A program made the translations under genes and the position numbers. From Stenotrophomonas sp. BIO128-Bstrain (lineage in GTDB: Bacteria > Pseudomonadota > Gammaproteobacteria > Xanthomonadales > Xanthomonadaceae), in NCBI RefSeq assembly GCF_030128875.1, contig NZ_CP124620.1:3224001-3288000 (forward strand): 64,000 bases of DNA, written 5' to 3'. The notes below the pieces were generated by a model. It worked only from the letters and a program-made list of their open reading frames with translations, was not told the DNA's origin and ran no database searches. Numbering within the stretch: position 1 is the first letter of the stretch; each line of letters starts with the position of its first letter. Positions 10,449-20,396 of the stretch are shown here, piece by piece.

Positions 10449-11947
10449 GGGGCCTCCCTGCGCAGCGTGCCCGCGTTGTCCACACGCGCGGCCAGCACTC
10501 GGCCGGCCACCTCGGTGTCGTCGAAGGCGTGCTTGACCCCGTGGATCTCCTGGTAGGGCTCATGTCCCTTGCCGGCGATCAGCACGATGTCGCCCGCGCC
10601 GGCCTGGCCGATCGCAGCAGCAATCGCGGCGGCACGATCGCGCTGCACGGTGACCGCCGCGGGTGCGTCAAATCCCTTGAGGATGTCGGCCACGATCACG
10701 TCGCCGTCTTCGCCGCGCGGATTGTCGTCGGTGACGATCACCACGTCGGCATGCTGTTCGGCGATGGCGGCCATCTGCGGGCGCTTGCCGGTATCGCGCT
10801 CGCCGCCGCAGCCGAACACGCAGACCAGGCGGCCGGCCAGATGGCCCTGCACGCTGGTCAAGGCCTGTTCCAGCGCATCCGGGGTGTGGGCGTAATCGAC
10901 CACCACGGTGGGCAGCCCACCCTCGCCGCCCAGGCGGTTCATGCGGCCGGCAATCGGCTGCAGCTGCGAGAGCAGCGCGGCGATCGCGGCCGGGGCATGG
11001 TCCAGTGCATACAGCGCACCGGCCACGGCCAGCAGGTTGTCCACGTTGAAACGGCCGAGCAGCGGCGACTGCACCGGATGGCGCTGGCCGTCGACCACCA
11101 GGTCGAAGGCGATGCCGCGCCCATCCAGGGTGAGCGAATCGGCACGCAGGGTGGCCTGTGCGGCACCGCGCGAGCTGACGCCGATCGGGCGGACGCTCTC
11201 GCCGACGGTGCGCAGCAGCTCGCTGCCGAAGCTGTCATCGAGGTTGACCACGGCAGCCTTCAGGCCATCGCGGTGGAACAGCCTGGCCTTGGCCGCACCG
11301 TACTGCGCCATGTCACCGTGATAGTCGAGATGGTCGCGGGTGAGATTGGTGAACACCGCCACGTCGTAATGCACGGCGTCCACGCGGCCCTGGTCGAGCG
11401 CGTGCGAGCTGACTTCCATCGCCACGGCCTGGGCGCCGGCATCGCGCAGCTGCGCCAGCACCTCATGCATCTGCAGCACCAGCGGCGTGGTGAACCCGGT
11501 CGGCACGACGTCGCCGTACAGACCCACGCCCAGCGTGCCGATGCTGCCACTGGCGGTGCCGAGCAGGTGCCAGGCCTGGGCCAGCAGCTGCACGGTGGAG
11601 GTCTTGCCGTTGGTGCCGGTCACTCCGACCATCGTCATCGCGCGCGAGGGATGGCCGTGGAACTGGTCGGCCATCGCACCCATGCGGTTGCGCAGGCCCG
11701 GCACGGCGATCGCATCGGCCGGCGCCGGCAGTTCGGCCGGGGCCGGCGGGTCGAACAGAATCGCTGCAGCGCCATTGGCGCGCGCCTGGTCGACAAACCC
11801 CAGCCCGTGCGCGCCGAAACCGGCGATCGCCACGAAGGCGTTGCCCGGGCGCACCGCGCGGCTGTCCAGCACCAGGCCGGTGAGGGTCGGATCGTGGCTC
11901 AGTGCCACATCGGGAAGCAATTGCGAAAGCAACATCGTCTGGCTCAT
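10445..11947 (-). CDS. murE: MurE, UDP-MurNAc-L-Ala-D-Glu--meso-DAP ligase
   Basis: Mur ligase that adds the third stem-peptide residue. The start [20 protein letters not shown] gives 500 residues and overlaps the ftsI stop as ATGA (11944-11947). It has the ATP loop [15 protein letters not shown] near residue 108 and, near residue 400, DDNPRGED. This DNPR motif marks meso-diaminopimelate-specific MurE, as expected for a Gram-negative wall. An open extension upstream of this ATG lies inside ftsI and shows no family similarity. Confidence 0.96.
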   Translation of the reverse strand: MSQTMLLSQLLPDVALSHDPTLTGLVLDSRAVRPGNAFVAIAGFGAHGLGFVDQARANGAAAILFDPPAPAELPAPADAIAVPGLRNRMGAMADQFHGHPSRAMTMVGVTGTNGKTSTVQLLAQAWHLLGTASGSIGTLGVGLYGDVVPTGFTTPLVLQMHEVLAQLRDAGAQAVAMEVSSHALDQGRVDAVHYDVAVFTNLTRDHLDYHGDMAQYGAAKARLFHRDGLKAAVVNLDDSFGSELLRTVGESVRPIGVSSRGAAQATLRADSLTLDGRGIAFDLVVDGQRHPVQSPLLGRFNVDNLLAVAGALYALDHAPAAIAALLSQLQPIAGRMNRLGGEGGLPTVVVDYAHTPDALEQALTSVQGHLAGRLVCVFGCGGERDTGKRPQMAAIAEQHADVVIVTDDNPRGEDGDVIVADILKGFDAPAAVTVQRDRAAAIAAAIGQAGAGDIVLIAGKGHEPYQEIHGVKHAFDDTEVAGRVLAARVDNAGTLRREAP

Positions 11948-13788
11948 TGGGTGCCTCCCTGCGCGGGCGGCACCGTGGCGTGCGCGCTGGGCAGCGCGGC
12001 ATCGAATTCTGCGGCGGCGTCGGGGGCGATCACCGTTTCCGGCGGCGGCATCGGCAGCACCGAGGCCGAGTGGCCCATCTTTCCGGACTGCTGCGCGGCC
12101 AGCCACGACTCGATGTCATCCGGCGGCACGTCCATCAGGCGCAGGGCGCCTTCCATGACGTTGTGGAACACCGGTGCGGACACCAGGCCGCCGTAGTACT
12201 TGCCGGCCTGTGGGTCGTTGATGACGATCACCGTGGCAAAGCGCGGGTTGGTGGCCGGCACCACGCCGGCGAACAGCGCGTTGTAATGCCCGCGCTCGTA
12301 CCCGCCCGGGCCGGCCTTTCGGGCCGTACCGGTCTTGCCGGCCACGTGGTAGCCCAGCACCGCGGCCTGCTTGGCGCCGCCCTGGGTGACCACGGTTTCC
12401 ATCATCGCCACCACTTCCTTGGCGATGTTCTCATCGATGATCTGCTTGCCTTCGTTGCGCTGGCCCTTGACGAAGGTCGGCGCGATCAACTTGCCGCCGT
12501 TGCCCAGCGCCGAGTACGCCGTGGCGATCTGCAGCGGGGTGACATTCAGGCCGTAGCCGTAGGACATGGTGGTCTTGGACGAGCCGCTCCAGCGTGCCGG
12601 GCGCGGCAGCACGCCGGCCGATTCGCCGGGGAAGCCGCTGTGCGGCGACACGCCGTAGCCGAAGCTGTGCACGTGGTCGTAGAAGACCTGGTCCGGCATC
12701 TTGGCCGCGATCTTGGCCGCGCCGATGTTCGAGCTGCGGGTGATCACGCCGGTGACGTTGAGCACGCCGTTGTTGCGCGGCACGTCCTTGATGGTGAACC
12801 GGCCCACGGCCATGTAGCCCGGGTTGGTATCCACCGTGGTGTCCTTGGTGACCACGCCGGACTGCAGCGCCGAGGCGATGGTCAGCGGCTTCATGGTCGA
12901 GCCGGGCTCGACCAGATCGGTCACCGCGCGGTTGCGACGGGTGTCCGGTGCCGCGCCGCCGACGGCGTTGGGGTTGTAGGTCGGCAGGTTGACCATGGCC
13001 AGCACTTCACCGGTGGCCACATCCATGATCACCATCGAGCCGCCGGCCGCCTTGTTGGCGATCAGCGCGTTGCGCAGCTCCTTGAAGGCCAGGAACTGGA
13101 TGCGGCGGTCGATGCTGAGGGTAAGGTCCTTGCCCGGCTCGGCGGCGCGCAGCAGATCGCTTTCGACAGTGTCGCCCTTGCGGTTGCGGATCACGCGCTT
13201 GGCACCGGCCTTGCCGCGCAGCCATTCGTCGAAGGCCAGTTCCAGCCCTTCCTGGCCGCGGTCGTCGATATTGGTGAAGCCCAGCACGTGCGCCATCGCC
13301 TCACCCTGCGGGTAGAAGCGACGGAACTCGCGCTGCGAGGCCACGCCCGGGATCTTCAGCGCGACCACCTTCTCCGCGTCGTCCGGATTGATCCGGCGGC
13401 GCAGGTACATGAATTCCTTGTCCGCCTTCTGCGAGAGCTTGGAGGTCAGCTCGTCCAGCGGCATGCCCAGCGCGGTGGCCAGCTCCGGGATGCGGTCCGG
13501 CGCGCGCAGCAGTTCCTGCGGGTTGACCCAGATCGAGGCGACCGGCGTGGAGACCGCCACCGGCTCGCCGTTGCGGTCGGTGATCATGCCGCGCGAGGTA
13601 TTGATCGGCAGCTCGCGCAGGTAACGGGCTTCGCCCTGGCGCTGGTAGAACTCGCTGTTGATGATCTGCACGTAGGCAGCGCGACCAACCAGCGAGACCG
13701 AGCACAAGCCCAGCGCCAGCCCCACCCACTTCAGGCGCTGGCGGAGGTTGAAGCTGTTGCGCGCACGGTTGCGCCCGGACTTGTTCAT
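11944..13788 (-). CDS. ftsI: FtsI (PBP3), septal peptidoglycan transpeptidase
   Basis: Class B penicillin-binding protein that cross-links septal peptidoglycan, partner of FtsW. It has 614 residues: a basic cytoplasmic start, one membrane anchor ([20 protein letters not shown], about 21-40), a pedestal region with [16 protein letters not shown], and the transpeptidase domain. The active-site motifs are all present: STMK (within [12 protein letters not shown], near residue 300), SSN (within [13 protein letters not shown]) and KTGT (within GKTGTARKA). Like ftsW, it ends in a Pro/Ala-rich tail. It overlaps ftsL and murE by four bases each. Confidence 0.97.
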   Translation of the reverse strand: MNKSGRNRARNSFNLRQRLKWVGLALGLCSVSLVGRAAYVQIINSEFYQRQGEARYLRELPINTSRGMITDRNGEPVAVSTPVASIWVNPQELLRAPDRIPELATALGMPLDELTSKLSQKADKEFMYLRRRINPDDAEKVVALKIPGVASQREFRRFYPQGEAMAHVLGFTNIDDRGQEGLELAFDEWLRGKAGAKRVIRNRKGDTVESDLLRAAEPGKDLTLSIDRRIQFLAFKELRNALIANKAAGGSMVIMDVATGEVLAMVNLPTYNPNAVGGAAPDTRRNRAVTDLVEPGSTMKPLTIASALQSGVVTKDTTVDTNPGYMAVGRFTIKDVPRNNGVLNVTGVITRSSNIGAAKIAAKMPDQVFYDHVHSFGYGVSPHSGFPGESAGVLPRPARWSGSSKTTMSYGYGLNVTPLQIATAYSALGNGGKLIAPTFVKGQRNEGKQIIDENIAKEVVAMMETVVTQGGAKQAAVLGYHVAGKTGTARKAGPGGYERGHYNALFAGVVPATNPRFATVIVINDPQAGKYYGGLVSAPVFHNVMEGALRLMDVPPDDIESWLAAQQSGKMGHSASVLPMPPPETVIAPDAAAEFDAALPSAHATVPPAQGGTQ

Positions 13789-14048
13789 GGCCGGATCACC
13801 ACGACATCGGCCGCTTCGGGGAACTTCATGCCCAGGCGCTCGCGGGCGACGCGGTCGACCCGGGTGGCCTCGGCCAGGGTGGCCTGCTCGAGCTGCAGGC
13901 GACCGAACTCGATGTTGATCTCATCGCGCGCCCGCTCGACCCGGGACAGCTCCACGAAGGTCTGGCGGTGGCGATGGCGCATGAACACCACGCCGATCGC
14001 CGAGGCGACGGTGCAGGCCAGCAGCACGATCAACAGCAGGCGGCTCAT
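13785..14048 (-). CDS. ftsL: Cell division protein FtsL
   Basis: Small bitopic divisome protein that forms a coiled coil with FtsB and binds FtsQ and the FtsWI synthase. The start [20 protein letters not shown] gives 87 residues: one membrane helix at residues 3-23, then a periplasmic coiled-coil stretch ([20 protein letters not shown]). A GTG 15 bases upstream is possible, but the ATG used here overlaps the rsmH stop as ATGA (14045-14048), the pattern seen across the cluster. Sequence similarity in this family is low, so position in the cluster supports the call. Confidence 0.92.
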   Translation of the reverse strand: MSRLLLIVLLACTVASAIGVVFMRHRHRQTFVELSRVERARDEINIEFGRLQLEQATLAEATRVDRVARERLGMKFPEAADVVVIRP

Positions 14049-15031
14049 CCGGCCACCTCGCACTTCTCGGCGACGCGCAGCACGGCGCTGCGCGAGCGCG
14101 GATTGACCGCCAGCTCGTCATCGTCGGCCTTGATGGCGCCGCCGTGCAGCACCAGGGTCGGCACGAACGGCTGCGCCTCGGGCAACCGGCGGTTGCTCGG
14201 CGGGGCCTTGGCATGGCGGTTCATGAACTGCTTGACGATGCGGTCTTCCAGCGAATGGAAGCTGATCACGGCCAGGCGGCCACCGGGCTTGAGGCGCGCC
14301 AGGGCGGCATCCAGGCCGGCCTCGAGGTCGGCCAGTTCGCGGTTGATGTGGATGCGGATCGCCTGGAAGCTGCGCGTGGCCGGGTTGATCTTGTCCTTGC
14401 CACGCGGCATCACGGCGGCGATGGCATCGGCCAGTTCGGCGGTGCGGCTGAACGGCTGCTTCTCGCGGCGGGCCACCAGCGCGCGGGCGATGCGCCGGCT
14501 CTGGCGCTCTTCGCCATAGGTCCACAGGATATCGGCGATTTCGCGCTCTTCGGCACGGTTGAGCCACTGCGCCGCGCTTTCGCCGCTGTCCGGGTCCATG
14601 CGCATGTCCAGCGGGCCGTCCTTGCCGAAGCTGAAGCCACGCTCGGCGACATCCAGCTGGGGCGAGGACACGCCCAGGTCGAACAGCACGCCATCCAGGC
14701 CCTGCGCGGTGGCATCCCAGTGCAGCAGATCGGCGAAGCTGCCACGGAAGATCGAGACGCGCGGGTCCGGCGCGAAATCACGCTCGGCTACCGCAATCGC
14801 CTCGGGATCCTTGTCCATGACCAGCAGCCGGCCTCCGGGACCGAGTTGCTCGAGCACGCCGCGGGCGTGACCGCCACGACCGAACGTGCCATCGAGATAC
14901 ACTCCGTTTTCGATCACCTTCAGGCCATCCAGGACCTGCGTGTACAGGACCGGCAGGTGGCCTGCCGGCGACTGCGACACCGGAAGGTGACCGGTCTGCG
15001 CTGCTCCGCGCATCCGGGCACCCCGGCTCAC
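14045..15031 (-). CDS. rsmH: RsmH, 16S rRNA (cytosine(1402)-N4)-methyltransferase
   Basis: SAM-dependent enzyme (MraW) that N4-methylates C1402 in the ribosomal P site. The 328 residues contain the SAM loop [56 protein letters not shown] and [14 protein letters not shown], all diagnostic for RsmH. The GTG start overlaps the mraZ stop as GTGA (15028-15031); an ATG six codons further in (15013) is an alternative. Confidence 0.96.
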   Translation of the reverse strand: MSRGARMRGAAQTGHLPVSQSPAGHLPVLYTQVLDGLKVIENGVYLDGTFGRGGHARGVLEQLGPGGRLLVMDKDPEAIAVAERDFAPDPRVSIFRGSFADLLHWDATAQGLDGVLFDLGVSSPQLDVAERGFSFGKDGPLDMRMDPDSGESAAQWLNRAEEREIADILWTYGEERQSRRIARALVARREKQPFSRTAELADAIAAVMPRGKDKINPATRSFQAIRIHINRELADLEAGLDAALARLKPGGRLAVISFHSLEDRIVKQFMNRHAKAPPSNRRLPEAQPFVPTLVLHGGAIKADDDELAVNPRSRSAVLRVAEKCEVAG

Positions 15032-15474
15032 AACTTCAGGTCGAGCAACCCATCGCCGAGATCCTCGTCAGACAACGTCTGCTGGATCAACGCGCGATGA
15101 GCCTGCTCGCTCCACAATTCGAATTTGTCGCCCATACCGAGCAGCACCGCCTTCTTTTCAATGCCAACGGCACCACGGTGGCTGGCGGGAATACTGATGC
15201 GGCCGTTGCCGTCCAGCTCCAGATGCGCGGCCGAACCGACCAGCTTCTGTTGCAGGAGGCGCACGACGCGCTGTGTGTTGGGCTTGGACATGACGTCATC
15301 ACGGACGCGTTCCCATTCCTGTTCGGCGTACAGCCAGAGGCAGCCGGACTCGAACGGGTTGTAGGTCAGGACCAGACGGTTGTTGCTCACACGCGCGACA
15401 AGGTCGCGATGCGCGGTCGGAACCGCCATGCGCCCTTTGTCGTCAACAGTGATGGCCGTCTCGCCTTGAAACAC
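15028..15474 (-). CDS. mraZ: MraZ, transcriptional regulator of the dcw cluster
   Basis: AbrB-fold DNA-binding protein that represses its own operon and is the first gene of the dcw cluster. I place the start at a GTG giving [20 protein letters not shown], the usual MraZ N-terminus, for 148 residues. AAAGGTG sits at good distance upstream. The family's two repeated half-domains are visible, each with a DxKGRxxxP-like motif: [13 protein letters not shown] near residue 11 and [13 protein letters not shown] near residue 85. Earlier in-frame ATGs would put the promoter and MraZ boxes inside the coding region, so I reject them. Confidence 0.95.
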   Translation of the reverse strand: MFQGETAITVDDKGRMAVPTAHRDLVARVSNNRLVLTYNPFESGCLWLYAEQEWERVRDDVMSKPNTQRVVRLLQQKLVGSAAHLELDGNGRISIPASHRGAVGIEKKAVLLGMGDKFELWSEQAHRALIQQTLSDEDLGDGLLDLKL

Positions 15475-15510
15475 GACGTTTTCACCTTTCCTTCGCCTGG
15501 TGAAACATTG

Positions 15511-15545
15511 AACCACGAAAAACCACAAAAAACCCGGTTTCCCCT
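15511..15545 (-). promoter_or_regulatory. MraZ box: four repeats with 10-bp spacing
   Basis: Read on the minus strand, GG-centred repeats recur exactly every 10 bases: AGGGGAAACC, GGGTTTTTTG, TGGTTTTTCG, TGGTTCAATG. Known MraZ operators are direct TGGG-like repeats separated by 5 bases (10-bp period) just upstream of mraZ. The array lies right after the predicted transcription start, where bound MraZ would block transcription. The last repeat is about 35 bases before the mraZ GTG. Confidence 0.75.
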
Positions 15546-15554
15546 CTGATGCCC

Positions 15555-15582
15555 ACCTTAGCAGTGCCGATTGGGTTGTCAA
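15555..15582 (-). promoter_or_regulatory. Predicted sigma-70 promoter of the dcw operon
   Basis: On the minus strand there is a perfect -35 TTGACA (15577-15582), a 16-base spacer and a weaker -10 TAAGGT (15555-15560). Transcription would start near 15548, immediately before the MraZ boxes. This is the only strong promoter I see for the 15-kb minus-strand cluster. Confidence 0.65.
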
Positions 15583-15798
15583 CAACTTTGCGAAGGGGAA
15601 ATCACTTTGAACATCAAGGGCTTGCAGCAATGTTTAGAGACTTGTTCAAGGCTTATCCAAAAGTTGCTGTTTCGTCTCATTTTTTGAGATTTCGCCGAAG
15701 TTCAGGCCTGTGGAGACCGCGTGAAACATCGCCGCGTATTCAGTCCTGACGCGGTCGGCATCGTCTCGCCGCTGCGCAGAACCGGCACAATGTGAGGC

Positions 15799-16575
15799 AT
15801 GTGTCTGCTCGCCCTCGCATGGAAAACACACCCCCTCTGGCAGCTGGTGATGGCCGGCAACCGCGATGAATTCCACGCGCGGCCCACCGCCGCGCTGGCG
15901 CGCTGGTCTCCGCCGGATGAGGCCGTGGCCGCCGGCCGCGACCTGCGCTCGGGCGGGACCTGGGCCGGGATCGGCGGGCAGGGCCGGATGGCGGTGGTGA
16001 CCAACGTCCGCGACCCGCTGGCCCGGCAGACCGGCCCCTCGCGCGGCGCCCTGGTGGCCGGCTACCTGCGCGACGACGCGCCGGCCGCCGTCTTCGCCGA
16101 CCAGCTCGCCGCGCGCGCGGTGGAATTCGCCCCCTTCAACCTGGTGCTGGCCGACCGCGACAGCTGCCAGTTCCTGGGCAACCATCCCCTGCACCGCCAA
16201 CCGCTGGCCCCGGGCATCCATGGCGTGTCCAACGGGCCGCTGGACGCGCCGTGGCCGAAAACCGTGACATTGAACGCAGCGCTGCGCGCGTGGGTGGACG
16301 CCGGCAGCGAGGACCTGACCCCGCTGTGGGACGCCCTGCGCGATGAGACCCGCGCCGACGACAGCGCCCTGCCCGACACCGGCATCGGCCTGGCGCGCGA
16401 GCGCTGGCTGTCCTCCGCCTTCATCCGCAGCCCCGAGTACGGCACCCGCGCCAGCACGATCATCGCGCTGGGCGCCAATGGCCACGGCTTCATCGCCGAG
16501 CGCCGGTTCGATGCGGAGTGTGACTGCATCGGCGAGACCCGGCTGACGACCACGCGGCTGTCTGCGCCGAGGTGA
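15799..16575 (+). CDS. NRDE (TANGO2) family protein
   Basis: The 258-residue product begins MCLLALAWKTHPLWQLVMAG with the family-defining NRDEFHARPT at about residues 21-30, then GRDLRSGGTWAGIGGQGRMA and VTNVRDP. This is the NRDE/TANGO2 family, predicted to have an N-terminal-nucleophile fold; Cys2 is the expected nucleophile. The bacterial role is unsettled: TANGO2 proteins have been linked to heme handling and lipid metabolism, which I cannot test here. It reads away from mraZ and ends just before rnpB. Confidence 0.9.
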   Translation: MCLLALAWKTHPLWQLVMAGNRDEFHARPTAALARWSPPDEAVAAGRDLRSGGTWAGIGGQGRMAVVTNVRDPLARQTGPSRGALVAGYLRDDAPAAVFADQLAARAVEFAPFNLVLADRDSCQFLGNHPLHRQPLAPGIHGVSNGPLDAPWPKTVTLNAALRAWVDAGSEDLTPLWDALRDETRADDSALPDTGIGLARERWLSSAFIRSPEYGTRASTIIALGANGHGFIAERRFDAECDCIGETRLTTTRLSAPR

Positions 16576-16598
16576 CGTGAATGTGGGACAATGCGCGC

Positions 16599-16953
16599 GG
16601 CGGAGTCGGCCAGACAGTCGCGTCATCCCTTGCGGATGCCGAGGAAAGTCCGGGCTCCACAGGGCAAGGTGCCAGGTAACGCCTGGGCGGCGCGAGCCGA
16701 CGGAAAGTGCAACAGAAAGATACCGCCTACGTTTCCTTCGGGAAGCCGGTAAGGGTGAAATGGTGCGGTAAGAGCGCACCGCGAGTCTGGTAACAGACCG
16801 GCACGGCAAACCCCACCTGGAGCAAGACCAAATAGGGACCTAATGGCGTGGCCCGCGTCGGGTCCGGGTAGGTTGCTTGAGCGCTGCGGTGACGCAGCGC
16901 CTAGAAGAATGACTGTCCACGACAAAACCCGGCTTATCGGCCGGCTCCGCCGC
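16599..16953 (+). ncRNA. rnpB: RNase P RNA (class A)
   Basis: Catalytic RNA that removes 5' leaders from pre-tRNAs. Conserved core sequences are clear: GAGGAAAGTCCGGGCTCC (16640-16657), GGGTGAAATGGTGCGGTAAG near 16755, GAGTCTGGTAACAGACCGGC near 16783, and near the end CTAGAAGAATGACTGTCCAC. Helix P1 forms between 16600-16611 and 16939-16950, with 12 pairs including one wobble. A T-run follows P1 directly. A weak -10 (GACAAT, 16587-16592) fits a start near 16599; no good -35 is visible. Confidence 0.96.
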
Positions 16954-16954
16954 T

Positions 16955-16974
16955 TTTTTCGTCATGACGAAAAA
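16955..16974. terminator. Palindrome flanked by T and A runs after rnpB
   Basis: A perfect 20-base inverted repeat, TTTTTCGTC/GACGAAAAA around AT, follows P1 of rnpB. With the six Ts right after the P1 stem it probably ends rnpB transcription and could act in both directions. Confidence 0.55.
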
Positions 16975-16975
16975 G

Positions 16976-17003
16976 CCCCAAGGTTTGCAGCGCAAACCTG
17001 GGG
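16976..17003 (-). terminator. Rho-independent terminator on the minus strand
   Basis: The stem CCCC-A-AGGTTTGC pairs with GCAAACCT-GGGG (12 pairs, one bulged base, 3-base loop). It is followed on the minus strand by CTTTTTCG. It faces transcription coming from rsmI through the repeat array, so it should stop read-through into rnpB. Confidence 0.6.
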
Positions 17004-17113
17004 CCCCGGGCCACCAGCGCCCCATTCCCCGCGGCTGTCGCCGCGCCCCCCTTTACTAAAGGGGGCTGTGCATCCAGACGGTTGGCGTGGGCCGGCATTC
17101 AATCTGCCCGCGC

Positions 17114-17311
17114 GGTAGAGCCACCCCATGGGTGGCTGCCTCACGTTCTGGCACCGCGTGCAGCCACCCATGGGGTGGCTCTACCTTCTTTGGCACCGCG
17201 TGCAGCCACCCATGGGGTGGCTCTACCTTCTTTGGCACCGCGTGCAGCCACCCATGGGGTGGCTCTACCTTCTTTGGCACCGCGTGCAGCCACCCGTGGG
17301 GTGGCGCGACC
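17114..17311. repeat. SMAG-like GTAG palindromic repeat array, 42-bp tandem units
   Basis: A palindromic unit of the GTAGAGCCACCCCATGGGTG type occurs five times. Four copies are direct repeats with exact 42-bp period (units begin at 17160, 17202, 17244 and 17286) separated by the same linker TTCTTTGGCACCGCGT. One copy at 17115-17139 is inverted. The last unit has diverged (CCCGTGGGGTGGCGCGACC). The GTAG end and stem-loop shape match the SMAG repeats described in Stenotrophomonas maltophilia. It lies between the 3' ends of rnpB and rsmI. There are no spacers or cas genes, so it is not a CRISPR array. Confidence 0.85.
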
Positions 17312-17317
17312 GGCCGA

Positions 17318-18139
17318 TCAACCGCCGTACAGGGCTTTTCTGGGGGCACCGGTGAGTTCGGCGGCGAGCTTGGCTGCGGTGGACGGCGGGAGGTGTTCGC
17401 TGAGCTTGGCGTACATGCGGCGGCCGGCGGCCAACTGAGCCTCCTCATCGTCGGCCGCGCCCTGCACCATCACCACGAACTCGCCCTTGCGCTGGTTGTC
17501 ATCCGCCTCGACCTGCTGCAGCAGCGAGGCCAGGTCGCCGTCCAGCACGGTTTCGAACAGCTTGGTCAGTTCGCGCGCCAGCACCGCGGGCCGCTCGGGC
17601 CCGAACGCAGCCATCATGTCCGCCAGCGATTCGGTGATCCGGTGCGAGGATTCGTAGAACACCAGGGTGCGGGTCTCACCGGCCAGCGCGTTGAGGCGCT
17701 CGCGGCGGCCGGAGGCCTTGGCCGGCAGGAACCCTTCGAAGGTGAAGCGGTCGCTGGGCAGCCCGGCCACGCTCAGTGCGGCAATCGCGGCGCAGGCGCC
17801 GGGCACCGGGCTGACCTTGATCCCGGCTTCGCGCGCGGCGCGGACCAGGCGGTAGCCCGGATCGCTCACCAGCGGGGTGCCGGCGTCGCTGACCAGCGCC
17901 AGCGACTCACCGGCCAGCAGGCGCGCCACGATCCGCTGCGACAGCGCTTCCTCATTGTGATCGTGCAGCGCCACCAGTGGCTGCTGGATGCCGAAGTGGG
18001 CCAGCAGCTGGCCGCTGCGGCGGGTGTCCTCGGCGCAGATCGCGGCCACCGAACGCAGCACGTCCTGTGCCCGCGGGGCCAGATCGGCGAGGTTGCCGAT
18101 CGGGGTGGCAACGACATACAGCGTGGGGACAGCACTCAT
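17318..18139 (-). CDS. rsmI: RsmI, 16S rRNA (cytidine(1402)-2'-O)-methyltransferase
   Basis: SAM-dependent tetrapyrrole-methylase-fold enzyme that 2'-O-methylates C1402, the same nucleotide that RsmH N4-methylates. The start MSAVPTLYVVATPIGNLADL gives 273 residues. Visible motifs are the N-terminal VVATPIGNLADLAPRA, CAEDTRRSGQLL, ALVSDAGTPLVSDPGYRLV and GEFVVMVQGA. It is divergent from lpoA with a 79-base gap, the arrangement common in proteobacteria (rsmI/lpoA/yraN). Confidence 0.95.
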   Translation of the reverse strand: MSAVPTLYVVATPIGNLADLAPRAQDVLRSVAAICAEDTRRSGQLLAHFGIQQPLVALHDHNEEALSQRIVARLLAGESLALVSDAGTPLVSDPGYRLVRAAREAGIKVSPVPGACAAIAALSVAGLPSDRFTFEGFLPAKASGRRERLNALAGETRTLVFYESSHRITESLADMMAAFGPERPAVLARELTKLFETVLDGDLASLLQQVEADDNQRKGEFVVMVQGAADDEEAQLAAGRRMYAKLSEHLPPSTAAKLAAELTGAPRKALYGG

Positions 18140-18218
18140 CAGCGGCTCTTCCGTGGTCAAGGGTAGAATCGTACCGTTCCCCGGCCACGGCCGCTGCCCC
18201 CATCGAATGGACCTGATC

Positions 18219-19940
18219 ATGAACAAGCCCGTCGTAAGGATCTCCGCCCTTTCGTTGTCGCTGATGCTGCTTGCCGGCTGCGCCACGACCAGCTTCACCA
18301 GCGCGCCGGAATCGCCGGCCCAGAGCCAGGCCCTGGCCTTGATCGAGCAGGGCAAGCCGCGCGATGCGGCGCTCCAGCTGGAAGCGCTGGCCAACACCCT
18401 GCGCGGCAGTGCCCGCAGCGCTGCCTTGGCCGATGCCGCCTTTGCCTGGCACGAAGCCGGCGATGCCACCCGTGCCCGCACCCTGCTGGCCCAGGTCACC
18501 GCGCGCCAGCTCAGCGGCGCCAGCCTGCAGCGCTACCAGCTGTCCACCGCCGAACTGGCGCTGGCCGACAAGCAGCCGGCGCAGGCGCTGGCCGCGCTGA
18601 AGGATTCGGCCGATGCGGTCACCCCCTCGCTGCGCACGCGCTGGCAGCTGGCCCGCGCCAACGCGCTGCAGGCCACGGGTGACAACCTCGGTGCCGCGCT
18701 TGAGCGCGCCCGTGCGCACGCCGCACTGACCGGCAAGGCGCGCAGCGACAACCAGCAGGCCATCGCCGGGCTGCTCGGCACGCTGGACGATGCCACCCTG
18801 CGCGCCCGCGCCGCCGCCCTGCCGGCCAATGAGCCGCTGTACAACTTCGCCGGCCGTGCGCTGATCGCCCGCGGCCTGCCTCTGCCGCGTCCGTTCGATC
18901 GCGAAGCCGCCTCGCAGTTCGATACCAGCAAGCGCCCGCCGGCCATGAGCGATGGCTACCGCCCGCCGGTGAAGATGGCCGTGCTGCTGCCGCTCAGCGG
19001 CCGCCTGGCCACCGCCGCGCAGCCGGTCCGCGATGGCCTGCTCAGCGGTTACTACGGTGAAACCCGCCGCCGCCCGGACATCCAGTTCATCGATACCGCC
19101 GGCACCGCGGCCGGGGCCGTGGCGGCCTACGACAAGGCCGTGACCGCCGGCGCCGATTTCATCGTCGGCCCGCTCGGCCGCGACGAAGTGGATGCCGTGT
19201 TCGGCCGCCGCGAGCTTCCGGTGCCGGTGCTGGCGCTGAACCGCGGCAAGGACACCCCGCCGGCCGGCAGCGCCGGTTTCTCGCTGGCCCCGGAAGACGA
19301 CGGCATCATCGCCGCCGAGTATCTTCGCGGCCGCGAACGCAGCAAGGTGCTGGTGATCCACAGCAACGATGACAACGGCCGCCGTGCGGCTGCCGCCTTC
19401 CGCGAGCGCTTCGCGCAGCGTGGTGGCCAGGTGGTGGCGACGATCGGCGTCAGCGACACCGTCGGTGATATCGGCGCGCAGGTGCGTGCCGCCGGTGCCA
19501 TCGACGGCGTGCTGCTGGCGGTCAAGGCACCGCAGGCGCGTGCGCTGACGCCGCAACTCGCACTGGCCGGTGCGGGCGGCGCCACCCGCGTCGGCACCTC
19601 CCAGCTCACCGTCGGCGCCGGCAAGCCCGAAGAAGACATGGCGCTGGACGGCATCGTCTACCCGAACGAAGCCTGGAACGTGCGCGGCGTGCCCGGCCTG
19701 CCAGCCGCATCCACCGCCGGGCAGATCCTGCCCTCGGCACGTGGCGCCTCCGGTCGGCTGTTCGCGTTTGGTTTCGACGCCTGGAAGATCAGCGCCTACC
19801 TGGACAAGGTCGCCACCGAAGGCGGCCTGGCCGGCGCCACCGGCACCCTGTTCCTGGACAGCAACGGCAACGTGCTGCGGGTACCGGCATGGTCGACCTT
19901 CAGCGGCGGCCGGCCGATGCCGATCGCCAGCAGCAACTGA
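18219..19940 (+). CDS. lpoA: LpoA/LppC family lipoprotein, activator of PBP1A
   Basis: Outer-membrane lipoprotein that reaches through the peptidoglycan to stimulate PBP1A. The start [20 protein letters not shown] gives 573 residues, with a lipobox LAGC and lipidated Cys near residue 20. Residues from about 25 to 240 form a TPR-like helical part (many Ala/Leu helices). From about 245, [20 protein letters not shown] begins a periplasmic-binding-protein-like domain ([34 protein letters not shown]). A possible -10, TAGAAT, lies at 18164-18169. It overlaps or abuts yraN. Confidence 0.9.
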   Translation: MNKPVVRISALSLSLMLLAGCATTSFTSAPESPAQSQALALIEQGKPRDAALQLEALANTLRGSARSAALADAAFAWHEAGDATRARTLLAQVTARQLSGASLQRYQLSTAELALADKQPAQALAALKDSADAVTPSLRTRWQLARANALQATGDNLGAALERARAHAALTGKARSDNQQAIAGLLGTLDDATLRARAAALPANEPLYNFAGRALIARGLPLPRPFDREAASQFDTSKRPPAMSDGYRPPVKMAVLLPLSGRLATAAQPVRDGLLSGYYGETRRRPDIQFIDTAGTAAGAVAAYDKAVTAGADFIVGPLGRDEVDAVFGRRELPVPVLALNRGKDTPPAGSAGFSLAPEDDGIIAAEYLRGRERSKVLVIHSNDDNGRRAAAAFRERFAQRGGQVVATIGVSDTVGDIGAQVRAAGAIDGVLLAVKAPQARALTPQLALAGAGGATRVGTSQLTVGAGKPEEDMALDGIVYPNEAWNVRGVPGLPAASTAGQILPSARGASGRLFAFGFDAWKISAYLDKVATEGGLAGATGTLFLDSNGNVLRVPAWSTFSGGRPMPIASSN

Positions 19941-19945
19941 TCGGC

Positions 19946-20314
19946 GTGCCGACAGGGCGCGCGCTACGTGGCGCGGCGGTGGAAGCCGCCGCGCAGCACC
20001 ATCTCCGTGAGGCCGGGCTGCGCCCGGTCACCACCAACGCGCGTTATCGCCGCGGTGAAATCGACCTGATCATGCGCGACGGCGATGTCGTCGTGTTCGT
20101 GGAAGTGCGCTACCGCGCCAATGCCCGCTTTGGCGGCGGCGCGGCCTCGGTGGACCTGCGCAAGCGACGCAAGCTGGTGATCGCCGCGCAGTTGTTCCTG
20201 CAATCGCATCCCTGGCTGGCCGAGCAGCCCTGCCGCTTCGACGTGGTTGAAGCCAGTGGCGAGCCGCCGCAGCTGAACTGGCTGCGCGACGCGTTCCGGC
20301 TGGAAGACTGCTGA
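19946..20314 (+). CDS. yraN: YraN / UPF0102 family endonuclease-like protein
   Basis: Small protein with an endonuclease-like fold and unknown role. From a GTG at 19946 it has 122 residues, the usual size. The nuclease-like core is visible: [17 protein letters not shown], then [20 protein letters not shown] and [15 protein letters not shown] (the E-I-D-L ... F-V-E-V-R pattern). An ATG at 19889, inside the lpoA 3' end, would add 19 residues that do not resemble the family. It follows lpoA as in most gamma-proteobacteria. Confidence 0.85.
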   Translation: MPTGRALRGAAVEAAAQHHLREAGLRPVTTNARYRRGEIDLIMRDGDVVVFVEVRYRANARFGGGAASVDLRKRRKLVIAAQLFLQSHPWLAEQPCRFDVVEASGEPPQLNWLRDAFRLEDC

Positions 20315-20396
20315 TGCCGGCGAGCGTTACCCACGCCTCATTCCACCGCCGTCGTGGTGCGCCGCGCCGATGTGCCCCAGCCGATACCCGGACCCG

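Noticed and set aside
11902..14106. Long plus-strand open frame (over 700 codons) opposite murE/ftsI
   Set aside because: It is antisense to well-conserved genes, has no ribosome binding site or recognisable domain, and arises from the high G+C content. The same holds for the many other long antisense frames, such as 45570-47420 opposite ettA, 51905-54562 opposite bcsC and 55554-58298 opposite bcsB.
17114..17311. Regular repeat array, possible CRISPR
   Set aside because: The units are directly adjacent with identical linkers, so there are no unique spacers, and no cas genes are present. The palindromic GTAG units fit SMAG elements.
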